Shown here one piece after another: positions 47,656-59,991 of a stretch of DNA of 64,000 nt. The number at the start of each line of letters is the position of its first letter. The stretch's first letter is position 1. Under the pieces are notes generated by a model. The model saw nothing but the letters and a program-made list of their open reading frames with translations, was not told the origin of the DNA and made no database searches. Location of the stretch: the NCBI GenBank assembly GCA_910591455.2, contig OU342819.1, positions 16,408,262 through 16,472,261 on the forward strand. The letters run 5' to 3'. The translations under genes and the position numbers were made by a program. The DNA is from Pholis gunnellus. Lineage: Eukaryota; Chordata; Actinopteri; Perciformes; Pholidae.

Positions 47656-48840
47656 TTCTGATGAGTGGACACAATGTGTGGACACAGCACTCTCCCCGGC
47701 AGCATTTAGTTTAATCATTATTTAAATCTGCTACCTGTGGCATTGATTTCATTCCGCAGGAAGAGCGAGTGGGGAGCACAAAGCGTGCAAAGTTGTTGTT
47801 TTTGCCATAGATTAGCTTACTCTGCTGCTTTTCTACTGATTAGATATAAATTACATGTTCTCACACGCTTGTCTTAATTGAGGTCGGCTTGCACATTCTC
47901 CAATGACTCAATAATTATAAAACGGACATATTCTGTGGCGCTTTTTTAAATTTTTTTTTTAGCGCAGTTGGTAATTAGGTTTTTGTCAAGGTTGCTGCTC
48001 TGCCGCTGCAGGCGGGTTGAGAGAGAACTTCCTGCACTCGTAATGCTATTTGTGGAGCTGTCAGAGGGGTCAGGGCTGCGCTAGTGCACTGTGTTAATCT
48101 GTTCCAATACAACTGTGCTGCTGTCCCTGTCTCTCTGGAGATCTGCCATCTCCGAGCTCTTGAGTCAAACAATGGGCATTGAAACGCTGTTGTAAAGGCA
48201 GAGAAGTGCCAGCGAGTTCACGCACGGTTTCACTTTCTGCCTGACAAAATTTGGCCAGACCAACTTACAAGCTCACGGTGGAAATGGAAACACTTCTGGC
48301 CTTAGCGAGACAGTGGCCTCTGATTACTGCTATATCAATAAGCGCAGCCTTCTTGTGTATCGTATCTTTGTACTGTAGACTAGAGGTGAAGTTGATCTAG
48401 ACACATTTAAGGTACTTTCGAAAAAAACATTTGTCAGATGTAAATGTAAATCAGTGGCTGATTTTTGATGTGTTGACAAGAGATTATACCCTACATTTTT
48501 ACAAATGAGTGTGTAGATACAGTGTGAGAATACCAATGTTTTTTGGGTGCAGGGCCTGAAGCTTTAAGACCAAGTACACTGCATGTTAAAGCAAGCGTGA
48601 GGGATGCCACCCCTTTCATACAAAGCAGCTGAGAATGTACAGTACAACACATTGTGGGAACTTTGTCTTAAAATGGTAGATAAACGTGTGAGATTGTACT
48701 CCTTGTTCCAAATTACACATCATTCATTTGAGTAAACCCCCTCCTCCCTTCCCACTTCCCCAAAGCTTTTGTAATGTTATTGATTCTATTTTAAGAAAAT
48801 GTATTTATTTTCAAATAAAATATTTATTTAAAGAAATGTT
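46375..48840 (+). other. cited4: Probable 3' UTR of cited4
   Basis: From the TGA onward I saw no AATAAA before 48814, so the transcript may run about 2.4 kb past the stop. The stretch contains an (AG)n run at 47628-47654, poly-T/A near 47409-47470 and unique AT-rich blocks such as 47040-47160 and 47700-47930 that look regulatory. A shorter form using a variant signal is possible, in which case the distal part would be intergenic and perhaps enhancer sequence. No open frame here is convincing. Confidence 0.5.
48814..48819 (+). terminator. Polyadenylation signal AATAAA
   Basis: AATAAA embedded in TCAAATAAAATATTTATTTA, with ATTTA words on both sides. A T/GT-rich element (TGTTTTTCTGTGTTTGTCAG, 48838-48857) starts about 19 bases after the hexamer. 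This is the classical arrangement for cleavage at about 48830-48840. It is the first such signal found downstream of cited4 on this strand. Confidence 0.65.
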
Positions 48841-51800
48841 TTTCTGTGTTTGTCAGTGATTCCACTGTTGGCCGTCATGAAGAGCACGGTACAATGCTCT
48901 ACTGTTGCTTATATATCAAGCCGTTAGCAGCCTGATCCACAGAGGCTTTGAGATGCTGTCGGTTCAATCCTGTGAGTTTTATTCTCTTGTTGGTTTCAGC
49001 CACTTCTCCACCCACAAGAAGTGATGAGCAAACACAAGAGAAAAGTACAAACTACGTATCCTAAACAGAAGTGAGTCAGCACAAAGCTTGACCCACCAAG
49101 ATGCTTTTTTTTTTAAAGTTCACTGGTGAGTTATATAATTGGAAAATTTCCACTTAAAAAGCCAAAAACGTTGCATAGTGACAACGGTTAAGCGGTGTGC
49201 TAATTAGTAACAAATAAAAGTGACTGTATTCTTATTTTAACTCTAGTGTGTGAGGAAACGGATGTGAAGCTGCAAACTGTCTTGCTTTAGGAAGCCTGTT
49301 TTTCAAAAATCTGTTCCAAGAAGCGCACTGACTGATGTAATCAATCACTCGAAATGACGTCTTCTTTTTCTTCAAAGACCTTATAGTGCCATTTTCTTTT
49401 CACTTCTCGCCAACTAGAATCTGCATATCTCCAGCTAGAATTATTGTTTTACCATTAGAAGAACATTTCTGTGGGGATTTAAGGGGGAAAAAAAGTAGTC
49501 TCATTAAAATTCCAATTAGCTGTGCAGTAATATAAGTCATATTAAGAAGACCTGTAATACTTATGCTGCTCTACATGATGGGAGTCAAGGCAGTGTTTTG
49601 TCCTTGAGCTGTTTTGCCATGCCCTATCTAGCATGTTAACGGAAATGAGAAATGAGTTGTGTATCTGCCACTGTGTTTAGTCAAGGGGCACTGCTTTTGA
49701 AAGTAGAAAAGTTTAAAAGAAACCATTATCATAGTGCCTACATGATCAAAAGAAAGACCAAGATCAACTCCACAGGTGCTCCTCAGGGTCACATATAAGT
49801 GAATACACACACACACACACACACGAGAATCTGTGCTCTCTCATTGAACCTTTAACCACCTGTGTGAGATAATAGTTAAGAGTGTGTTTTGAAACAGCTA
49901 CATATGTATAAGAAATAAGAAATATGTATACAAATATGTATAAAATAATGACAAAAGAGAGAGGGAAAGAAAAACAGAAATAATGAAAATAATAAATAAA
50001 TAATAGAAAAGAAACTCCTTGTGAATTCAAATAAAACACATTTTGCTACTTTTGTATTAGTGTTTCATCTAAATGTGTTTCCTATGTGCTACTACGATAT
50101 CTCAAACACCTGTTTCCTGCTGGGAGGGAAACGCACCACTTACTGTATCAACACTTGCAAGTTCAGTGCACATTGCAGTTATGCAGCACACTCTGATAAA
50201 AAGGTAGAAAAAAAAAGCAAACACTTCCCACAAATGAACAGATAAAAAGGAGAGGGAATAATAGTAAGGCTTGTGTAAACAAAGCGCAACAGCCACTCCT
50301 CGCAAAACAGCTTGTTGCTTCGATCTGGGAGTTCTCAAGTTTGCTCAGGGGAAGTTTGTTCAAGGGGACAGAAATGCTCCTTTGCTGGCCTTTATAACTG
50401 GGAGAAATGGTTGAATGCAGTGAGGATGCAATATTTCACATCACAAGCTGAAAGTTTCGGGTTGACTCTGTCTTCACCATGGGTTTCCCTCGCTGGAAAC
50501 GTCCATTTGAGAAAGACAGAGGCCTACTAAAACATTCAGCATTGAACAAACCTGTTGAGAATGCTGTTAATACAAAACAGGGAGCCGGGAATTATTATCA
50601 CTATCTCTGTGCTGTGCTGTACAAACAAGAACAAGTAATTCCTTCTGTAAAATGTGATAAAGCCTCACAAAGCACATAGATTCCACTGGTGTCATCTTGT
50701 TACTGCTATGGTCTGTGAGAGCTCCACAAATCTGTACAACCTTAAGTGTGAGCGCTTGACCAAGAGAAGCTTATCTCCTCTAAATACAAACAGGAAACTG
50801 TATCATTGAGCCACTTCCTAAAGCTAGGCGGGGAGGTTGATATCCACTCTCAGAATAGCCCCTTCTGGCTGTAAGCATACCAAACATGAGAGCCTGCTGG
50901 GTCTCATGTGGTAGCTCAAAGGCCCGCTCAGAGCAGCCTATTAAATCAAGAGCACAGTCAAGGGTGACTTTTTTCACCAATTAATAGACTGAGCGATTGC
51001 AATATCTTCTTCAAGAACTTCGTTAATTTAAGGCACAACCAAAATCGATGAGTCAAAGCCCGCTCCTTCAGTTTACATGTGGATGAAACACATGCTGTTC
51101 AGCTTCGTATCTTTAAATTGCATAACCTTGGACTGTATGAGCTCAAGTCGAGCATTGATGGAACAGCTCTTAATCCTATCTAACCCTTCTTCTCAAAGCT
51201 CTGATATCTGGCTGCCAATCTCCTGTCTGCCTCCTTAACAGGGCTGGAGGAAGTGGTGTGTGTGTGAAAAGATCAACGAACTGTGACCCTGAATGTTTGG
51301 AGGTTCAGAGGCGCTTTCAAGATGTACTATGTGTCAAGCGGATTCAAAGAATACCAGAGTTAGAAAGTATAGAAATAAATGTATTCCAATAAAACCATTT
51401 TGAGAACACAGAGGGCTCCAGCAAAAAAAAAAAAACACTGCAATTGTAAATATGTGCAAGTGCACAATCCTTTTTATCAAACAAATGATACATGACATGT
51501 TAGTTAGTGAGCTTTAGAGGTGCTGGCAGGTAGATTTAGTTTGGACAGCCTCATGCCAAGAGTGATGTAAATAGACTTCAAATGGGATATAACATTGGCA
51601 AACATATTTACTTTGACTTCACTAAAAGAGCGGAAATGTTAAGGTGAAAGAGAATTGTGCTCACACTAACTTATTGTGTCAGCCGCTCAACCATTCAGTT
51701 ATTGCAGCAGATAATGGCAATACTGAGTTTTTTTCTGTAGTACATGAATGGTGTCTGTATTAAAAGCAGAATTTCCTTTGGAAAGACAGGATAAATATAT

Positions 51801-54198
51801 GCTGTCGACGTGAAAATTAATTATTCTGCCGGGCTTCCATTCCCCATTGTGATTTGAAAGGACAGGTGTACTTTTATATAAGAATGGCGTGTCTAGTAGC
51901 AAATCTAAAACGGCATTGGCTTGTATTTTAAAATCTATGATTGAATCTTGAGTTTTCAATGGCGGGAATTGCATGAATGATCAATGCAAGTTGAATGATT
52001 GTACTGTACTGTAACTACATCTGTGGCTGGAAGCTACGAGACAGCAGTATGGGACAGTGGATGCTATAACAGCTGAAGAGGCAGGCATTGCGTCAAGGTG
52101 GGGAGTTTATCAAAGTGTGATATAGAATGTGCAATGTGATTCATCATCTAGTAGTTTTGGATGTGTGAAGTAGTGAGAAATGATGTAATGATACCAGACC
52201 TTAAATGTCAATCTTGACACACTGTTCACCGTGAAGTGAAAAAGAAATTCCCAAACTGGTGAGGAGTCAGTCACACCTCACTGTGTACAGTACACACACA
52301 TGAATGTGACAATCCCTCACTGTGTTTGGTTAAAATGTCGCTCGGCCCCTTTGTCTTTCTGATCAAACTGGTTCATTTCCACCAGCGTAGCGTTAGTGTC
52401 AACTGCTTTTGCGCGTGCAACCATCTCCTAGCCCCAGTCTCTTTTTTTACGTCTGCCAGCAAAAGTCTAATCCAGGGCACCAGAGCGGAGCTGCCACTGC
52501 CAAGTCCACCTGGTGGAACAGCAGGGTGGCTCTGCGTGCCACATCTGCTCTAACATGGTAATACTTTAAAGTACTGATGACGGCAGGAACACTCAGACCC
52601 ACAACACATGAGGCTGTAATGGCCGGGTACAGAACAGTCAGTCTTTATAAATGCTTTTGTTTTGCTTTTAATGTGAGAATAGGCTGTGTGAGTCATAGAA
52701 GTCAGACTGATCTAGGGACTACGTCACATAGATAATTTACAACTGTGAGTTACACAATAGTTAGTCTGGCCTCTGCAGCAATAACAAGCATAGCTTCAAG
52801 CCCAGGCGTGTCCAGGGTTACCTCGTCTTGTTTGGTTGGCACTATGCAAGAATACAACAACATACAATGCAAGTAGTATCAACATTTAGTATCTTAAGCT
52901 TTGTTCACACAGGAATAGTTTTACCTGGGGACCTCTACATTTGTAATAATTGTAGAAGATTGTTTGTGATCTTAATCCTGTGCAAATCTGCCACGTCCAT
53001 GATTTGTTCAGTAAAGATTCCAGTGCAAATTACCAACTGAATTTTAACCAAAAGTCATGTGATCATATTTCTTTAAAGGTTTCTGTGAGTTTCTGTGAGT
53101 ATTATATAAACATGAATAGGCCTATAGAATAGTATTCATGCTATTAAGGCTAAATGACTGGAGTCTTGTCATCACAGTTGACTTTCCAGCTTTGGTACCA
53201 TATTGTATGTAGCTTTACAAAAGCCTCCGATGATCACGGACTGGCAACCTGTGTTGGAAATGCTGAAGTGCTAGGGGGATGGATAACGCCACTGATGGAA
53301 CAAGGTCAGACAATATGTTAATCCCAATCATATAACACTGCCCAGTGCCTACTGTCACAACCACCAGGACTTTAGCTCCCGAACAAAGCTTTCTGCAGAA
53401 TAATGATAGTCCAGAGTAACATCTTTGTACCCAAGTGATACTGAACTGCTGAAAGTACAAGTTAAAAATGAAATCCAAGATGTAAGTGTTTGTAAAGGAC
53501 AGTATGGTTCCAAGAACACCAGAGTATGAACCTCGCCCTTTCCCAAGCTCCAATGTCATCAGCTGTATTTCACCCTGTAAACAGTTTTGACAGTCAGGTA
53601 GATGTCATTCACTCTCCTCGCCCTAAAGCAACAGTGACGCATACAAAAATTCGTATCAGTGTTTACCACCTCTTTGCTTACGTCTGGTTTTCGCTCCAGT
53701 CTCGCTGCCTGAGAACTTGGCTTCATCATCATTACCTTGCACTCTTACTCACCAGATGACTCACCTCAGCATTTTAGTGAAGACGGTGCTTCATTAATGA
53801 AGACAAAAGAAAAGTGATGATGCACAAGTATACAAGGTATGTGCAACCAGGTCACTGAATTTCAAACCTCATGAGAAATTGTTACAATCTTGATTCTCTT
53901 TAATTCTCTATTGCAAGTAGAGACTTGAACCCCTGACTTTTGTCACTTTTTTTAGCCCCGATACATAAGTCAGTCCCTCAGTTAATTGATCTATTGGTTC
54001 ATCCAGGACTTTGGACCAAAGCATAATATATCGACAATCACTGGCCCATTTGATACCTAGTGTTACTACTAATCTTGATCGTTTTGGTGACTCGTGACCT
54101 TTCATATTTAGCAAATTTGGTTGTCTTAATAACTATTGTCTTTTTGATATGGATATTTATACTCTGAATAAGAAGAATCCTAACCTTTTTTTAATTTA
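48841..54198. other. Intergenic, nothing coding recognised
   Basis: AC microsatellite at 49805-49824 and an AT-rich purine stretch at about 49900-50020. A fragment of fish repeat family A in reverse (GTTAGTGAGCTTTAGAGGTG CTGGCAGGTAGATTTAGTTT) lies at about 51498-51560. No exon supported. Confidence 0.4.
49805..49824. repeat. (AC)10 microsatellite
   Basis: Perfect short dinucleotide run; the VCVCVC frame on the minus strand arises from it. Confidence 0.9.
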
Positions 54199-54415
54199 GT
54201 GTCAAACACCGGAGCGCCTCAGGGCTGTGTGCTCAGCCCCCTCCTGTTTACGCTGTACACCCACGATTGCAACCCCCAACGTGGAGAGTGAAACACTGAA
54301 GTTTGAGGAAATCAACAATCTTGCAGTGTGACTCAGCGCACAACCTACGGCTCAACGTCAGCAAAACCAAGGAGCTGATCAGTGATTTTAGAAAAAAAAA
54401 AGGTGCCTGATGCTT
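54199..54415 (+). mobile_element. LINE reverse-transcriptase fragment, internally deleted
   Basis: Reads VSNTGAPQGCVLSPLLFTLY THDCN, the block just before the catalytic centre in non-LTR retrotransposon reverse transcriptases (consensus tGaPQGcvLSPlLF). After a stop and a frame change it reads HNLRLNVSKTKELISDFRKK, the block downstream of the catalytic centre. The segment between them, where the YADD/FADD residues should lie, is missing. It is therefore a dead, deleted fragment of a fish LINE of the Rex/L2-like group, ending in a short poly-A-like run (54401-54410). The exact clade is not certain. Confidence 0.85.
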
Positions 54416-55879
54416 TCAATGGCTAAAACCTTTTCAATTAGAAGACCTACACCTTCTCTAGTACCACCCCCGAGAGGAACTTGACGTTGATGGCGTTTCG
54501 AGCACTAAATTGCTATGGGCGCTAATATACTCCGAATGAAATTGAATTTGACATGTTTCTACAGTAAAGGCTGTGACTGAAGTATGTCCACAGCAGAATG
54601 ACTTATTTGATTACTTAGTGCCTGTTCAGGTGCAGCCATGACTCTAACTCAAACAGTGCAGTCTGATAATTAAACTAGAACTAAAGCAAATACCGTCACG
54701 CCACGGAATCTACCATGATGGTTTTTAGATGTAAATAAAATGTTACACAGTAGATCCTTGCACATTCAGGGACATAATGTGGGGGATGGATTATTTTCTC
54801 CACAAATTGATTTGTCTTGGTGTCATCAGCCTATTTACTCAATGGGGGAATAACTTAAGAGTTGTGTGAATAAACAAGAGGTAAACTGGAAACGCACAGT
54901 TTGTGCATGCCCAAGCATACAACACTTGGCTAAACACATGATGCTGTAAACCAGTTGTAGGTGGTGAAACATTGGGGATTGAAGATACACTTTGTGGAAA
55001 TTCAAGTTTACAGAAAATAGCAATTTACGCTGGATTTGTTACTGCTTCATTCTGTCTGTATTTAAGAAGACACTAATTTGGATTTTGCTGTAGTATTCTA
55101 CTAGTTCGATGGAAGCCACATTTTCAGCATGTTGCTTGTTCTGTTCAATGTGTGCTGTAATTAACATTAAAGACTTGAGAGAGTGCTAGCACCCTTGTCA
55201 AAACAACATCAAGGCCACAGTGAGTTATTTCCATGACGCCAATTCTCTGATTATTAAGAGTCTCTCTGGGGAACACTCTGCATACATTGTGCTTCTCACC
55301 AATTAAAAAGAGATTCATCACGTTATTGCTTTTTTTTATCAAGAATAATGAAACATGCTAATCAAAAGCATAATCAAAGTGTTCTTTCTTCAAATGGTTT
55401 GTGCCTGGAAACACTGGATTTCCAGGTGATTCCCAAAGATATACAGACACACAACTCAAGAGATGAGGCTTCTTTATTTGTCGATTGTTCCCCAGACACA
55501 GAAGTCTTAGCTGATGTGGTGAAAGGGAAATCCTGGCATGACTGAAAGCAGATGTGGAAGCACCTTAAACCGGATGATCCTGGTTTAATACAAATTGGGT
55601 ATTATTTCTAAAGCTTTGGCCATCATCTTGACGGTAACATCGCTACAAGTCTTCTGCCAAGAAACACAATCAGACAGCAATTTACCCAGATTACCTAAAC
55701 CACTTTATTTAGAGGTTAATCTGAAAAGTGAGTGCACCTGTATAACGGTCATACACCGTAATTGCAAAGGAAAACTGTGCACACAAGTACAGTAAGTACA
55801 ATAGAACCAGGAAGTTAGTTATGTTACAGTTTGGGTAATAGTCTCACTGTTTGCAACATGATCTTATCCCTACGCGTCA
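54416..55879. other. Intergenic, nothing coding recognised
   Basis: No supported exon or assignable repeat. Confidence 0.45.
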
Positions 55880-56135
55880 TATTTTGCAGCTTGGGCAGAC
55901 GGCTTTTGCGTAGTATCTTGGCGCCGAGGGTTAACGGTGTGTGACGAACGCGGTATTATAACACGTGGTTAAGGTTGGAAAACGGTGGTGGTTAGGCTTA
56001 GGCGACAAAACCACTGAGTTAGGGTTAGGAAAACTACGTCCATTGCTGTGAGCGTCTAATAATGAGGTGGATAGGTTTATATTGGAGATAGTTGAAAGCC
56101 GTGTGCGTCTCGAGACGCCGAGGGCCACTGTTGTA
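55880..56135 (-). repeat. Interspersed fish repeat, family C (reverse)
   Basis: The reverse complement reads GAGACGCACACGGCTTTCAA, CTCATTATTAGACGCTCACA, GCAATGGACGTAGTTTTCCT, AACCCTAACTCAGTGGTTTT and GTCGCCTAAGCCTAACCACC, in the same order as 13640-14080. Confidence 0.6.
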
Positions 56136-57087
56136 AGTGTTGCTATATGAAACCAAGCTGCTGTTTGTCTTCATTTTTTCCTCCAATAAGTTTGGGTAAA
56201 TCTGACCTTTTTATGTGTAACTTGGTTAATAAAATGTTATCATATGGGAAAGGAATGATGACCAACATTAAAAAACTAATTCAAGTTGTAATAAACTAAG
56301 CTAAGTATAATATAATATATTTTTCGAGGAACTGGAAATGAACAGAAACCCAAAGACTCTCTCTCCTTCAGAGGATTGTAAGGAAGACAATTAGAACATA
56401 TTAGGAATAGGAATTGTGGATTGAAACTGATACCTGAACATTTTAATGAAAAGCAGGAGAAGAGCCTTTAGTCCTTCAGCTTGCAATGATCAACATGCAG
56501 AATTGTGTCACTTAGACAATGAATGCAGCAACAAGCTGCAATTGTCCTCAATAACAGGTCACCAAATGTGGGCTAATCTGGTTGGAACTAGACATGGTCG
56601 GGGTGCTTGGAGAAATGTGATTTATGATTGTTGATGCGTGTCAACACAGATCACAGTGTTATTCAGAGTGTTACAAAAAGTGATGTCAATGTTACTAAAA
56701 TAAATGTCAGTCTACTATTGTCTGTTCATAGCATTCATTTAGCATTTAGTTTTTTTTCATTTGCTGAATCAAACAAGCAGCGTTTTACTTTCTTAAACAA
56801 AACTTGAAATCACATTTACTTTGAATATTGTGTTTGCTTTTCCAGTCATCAGTCATATTTAAGTGAGTCCTGTTCATGTATTTGGTACATGAACAAGTTC
56901 TTGAGATATTTCAGTCCTGCCCAAAGTGGGGGATGGACAACTGGCCAATATTGCCATCCTTAAAGAGCCAGGACATTAACATGGCAAATAAAACGAATGG
57001 TCAAAATTGAAGCAGCAGCATCCTGACCAATGGACCCTGTATGGGTTAAGCTCCAAACACACTGGATACTTTAGCTACATTCGGGTG
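56136..57087. other. Intergenic, nothing recognised
   Basis: AT-rich sequence without supported features. Confidence 0.45.
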
Positions 57088-57349
57088 GCAACCTCCGGTT
57101 CAGAAAAGTGAAGGCAATGCGGTAGTGCCTTAAACTTGCATTCTTTTTAATAGCAAGCAGTCAAGGGTGACTGGTTGCAAAAAAAGAAGTCTGATTGTAT
57201 AGATGTAAAAGTCTCGTGTCACTTCTGTTTGCAAAAGAACAAGATGGCAACGGCATAAATGGCAAACTTAAGGCTTGAAAAACGTCAGTTCACGAACCAA
57301 CGGGTGACATCACGGTGACTACGTCCACTTCTTATATGCAGTCTACGCC
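57088..57349 (+). repeat. Interspersed fish repeat, family E (internally deleted)
   Basis: GGTGGCAACCTCCGGTTCAG, AAAAGTGAAGGCAATGCGGT, AGTGCCTTAAACTTGCATTC, AAAAGAAGTCTGATTGTATA, then GATGGCAACGGCATAAATGG, CAAACTTAAGGCTTGAAAAA, GGGTGACATCACGGTGACTA and CGTCCACTTCTTATATGCAG TCTA. I recognise the two ends as those of a longer, very common percomorph repeat, with most of the middle missing. Non-coding. Confidence 0.75.
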
Positions 57350-59960
57350 TACATCCCACATTCAACACGATAAGTTTCTCTTCATCAGACCCTTGCTGCT
57401 TAGTAAACACACATGTCTCACCCAAGTTGAAAAAACCATAATGACATTACTACGACATCATCAGGGTTTCATGTTTTCAGACTTTTGAAGCTTCCTCTAT
57501 ATTAGCAGAAAAGTGAATGTGTACATTGCTTAACAATGGTGGACTTCCCCATTAATACTGAAGAACTTCCCCGAGTTTCTGCTGATAGAACAAAGACAAA
57601 ACACAGATTTGAAGGTTTGTAAGATCCGCAGTATTTCTTATCATACCATACCCACGTCATTGGTTTTACAACATGATTGCATAACAAGTGACCTAAATGT
57701 ATGAAATATTTTAAGATTGAATAAGAACCAGGGAGGTCTCAGCTACTGAGGTGAACCAGTGCAGCCCTGTACAATGAAGGGAATGTGTGAGAAAGTAGTC
57801 TGCAGTTGGGAAATGTCCCTTATAATTGTTATAATGGATTTATTTTACACACAGACTCACAAGATCACCTCATCCAACTTAAGGAGTGCAGACGCTTTAA
57901 AAAGGTCAATATAATCACATTTAAAGTCTTGAGAGAGCAAACGCAAACTACATTTTATTCAAAATGTCATTCCAATGAGTGCTTTATTACGGATTAATTC
58001 TGAATTTCTAGACCTTGTATGAACAGTGTAATGTGCATGGAGAATAGGAAATTCCTACTGCAGAATAAACTGTAATACATGTATGTAATATTTATCATTT
58101 ATGTCCTCCAGTTGTACTCTGTGGCAATGAGGAAGCACCGTCTGCTCTACGAGCCTTGAACTTGGAAGCTTTTTCACACAGACAGTTAAACAAGTCAATA
58201 TTTGACATGGTGAGGCTTCTGCAGCCTGGGCTTAAAGGTCTAAGTTGTATGAAGCCATAGTGGTAATTCATTACCTAATCTTCTATCTATATTCAATGTT
58301 GAAAATGTCTCCTCATTAATATCATATACTCACATGGTATTAATTACTTTCTGAGAGAACTATCACATCCTGCTGCCTGGGAATCCAAGTGAAAGAGTTG
58401 ACGTGACTGTGATTTGACTGTCTAAATAATGTGAATCTCTGCCACTTTCCAGGATGTTCTCCGCTTGCCGAACATTAGTCCTTATTATCCCTTACAGTGT
58501 GTTTAATGTGACCCAGTCTCTTACAATGGATGTAAACTGTAAAAAATAAGTAGGAGCTTTGATAGGACAGTAGGAGCTTTGATATCTGTATTAATAAAGG
58601 AGTAGTAGCACCATACAGTATGCCCACTTAGTTATATTTCTTGTGAGGAAAAAACAACAACTTTAGAAACCCAGTTTCAAAAGCAAAAGGAAATGATGAA
58701 GGAAGGGGTTTTAACTGCTGGGTGCAGGGGACTTGTAGTTCACTGTGAAAGAAATCTGAAACATTAAACTGATATTCATTCAAGCCAAAAACCCTTTTTT
58801 GTTTGTTTGTTTGGTTGGTGGAGCACATCCTACTATGAACGGATGGTTTATTAGGAGTTTCCAAAAGCATTTGTGAATCATCCGAAACCGACATCCTGTT
58901 TTTTCAGTGCTCAGTCAGACAAGGACATTTTTGGCAGGGGCCAGCTTGGCGAGCACCACCAACTGGAGCAGCGCCAAATCATTGATTCTAGAGACCCAAT
59001 CTGCTTTTAAAATCTGTCAGTGATGAACAATGTCTGCATTTCATGGTCAAATACAAAAACTACACCCTGAAATTACAATGAAAGTGAGGATGTAAATGTT
59101 TGCTCCTGGAATGACCTGGAAACATTGACCACCTAGAATTATGAGCATGAACTGCTGAGCCACAAAATATATTTAAAAGAAATGAATCGTAAGGCAGCGG
59201 CCATTTTGCTTCCACTTCAGTGACAATTCCCAAGTAAACCCCCCCTTAAAGTTAGTTTAAGACATCAGTATTTGTTTAACAGATCCACACTGACATCCTC
59301 TGTGTGTGGATATTATAAAACGTCCTGTAGGACACTATACAAAATATTAAAGGTAACAAGCATATTACATTCTCTCAAAAAGGTGCAGTGCGTATAATTT
59401 GGGCGGAATTTAGCAGTGAGGTTGCAGATTGCAACCAACCAGCCTGTAAATTTGTTCTCATTTTATCGTCACATGCAACAGATTGGCTTTTACCCATTAT
59501 CATCTACTACTATATTCAGCCATCTATTTATTATAATGAAATGTACATGAACAGCTCTGTGTCGTGTACTCTGTTCTGTCCGTTTTGTTCGACAGAGATT
59601 TGGAAACAAAAGGCACATTGTATAAACCCACTTTGTGCTTTAGAAAAGCTGAGCACGGTTTGCTTTTATCAGTGTTCAAAACTCTGTTGTCAAGATGCTC
59701 CTCTTCACTTAAGTGGACCACTATCAGAGAAGCACTGTGGAGTGTTGCCAAACAGCGAAAGAAAGAAATGCAAACTTGTCGTTTGAGCCTCCCTATTGCT
59801 TCACTTCATCTTTAGCCAGAAATCACCACGGTTCACCGGGCAGAGTTTGGACCAGGGCCATCTCCTTGGTTTCCTAGATTTGCATGGCGGTCCAGACGTC
59901 AGCAACCCCCCTCTTCACCCCTCCAACAGCTCCTAAATGCGTCAGCAGTCATTCCTCCCC

Positions 59961-59991
<31 letters not shown>

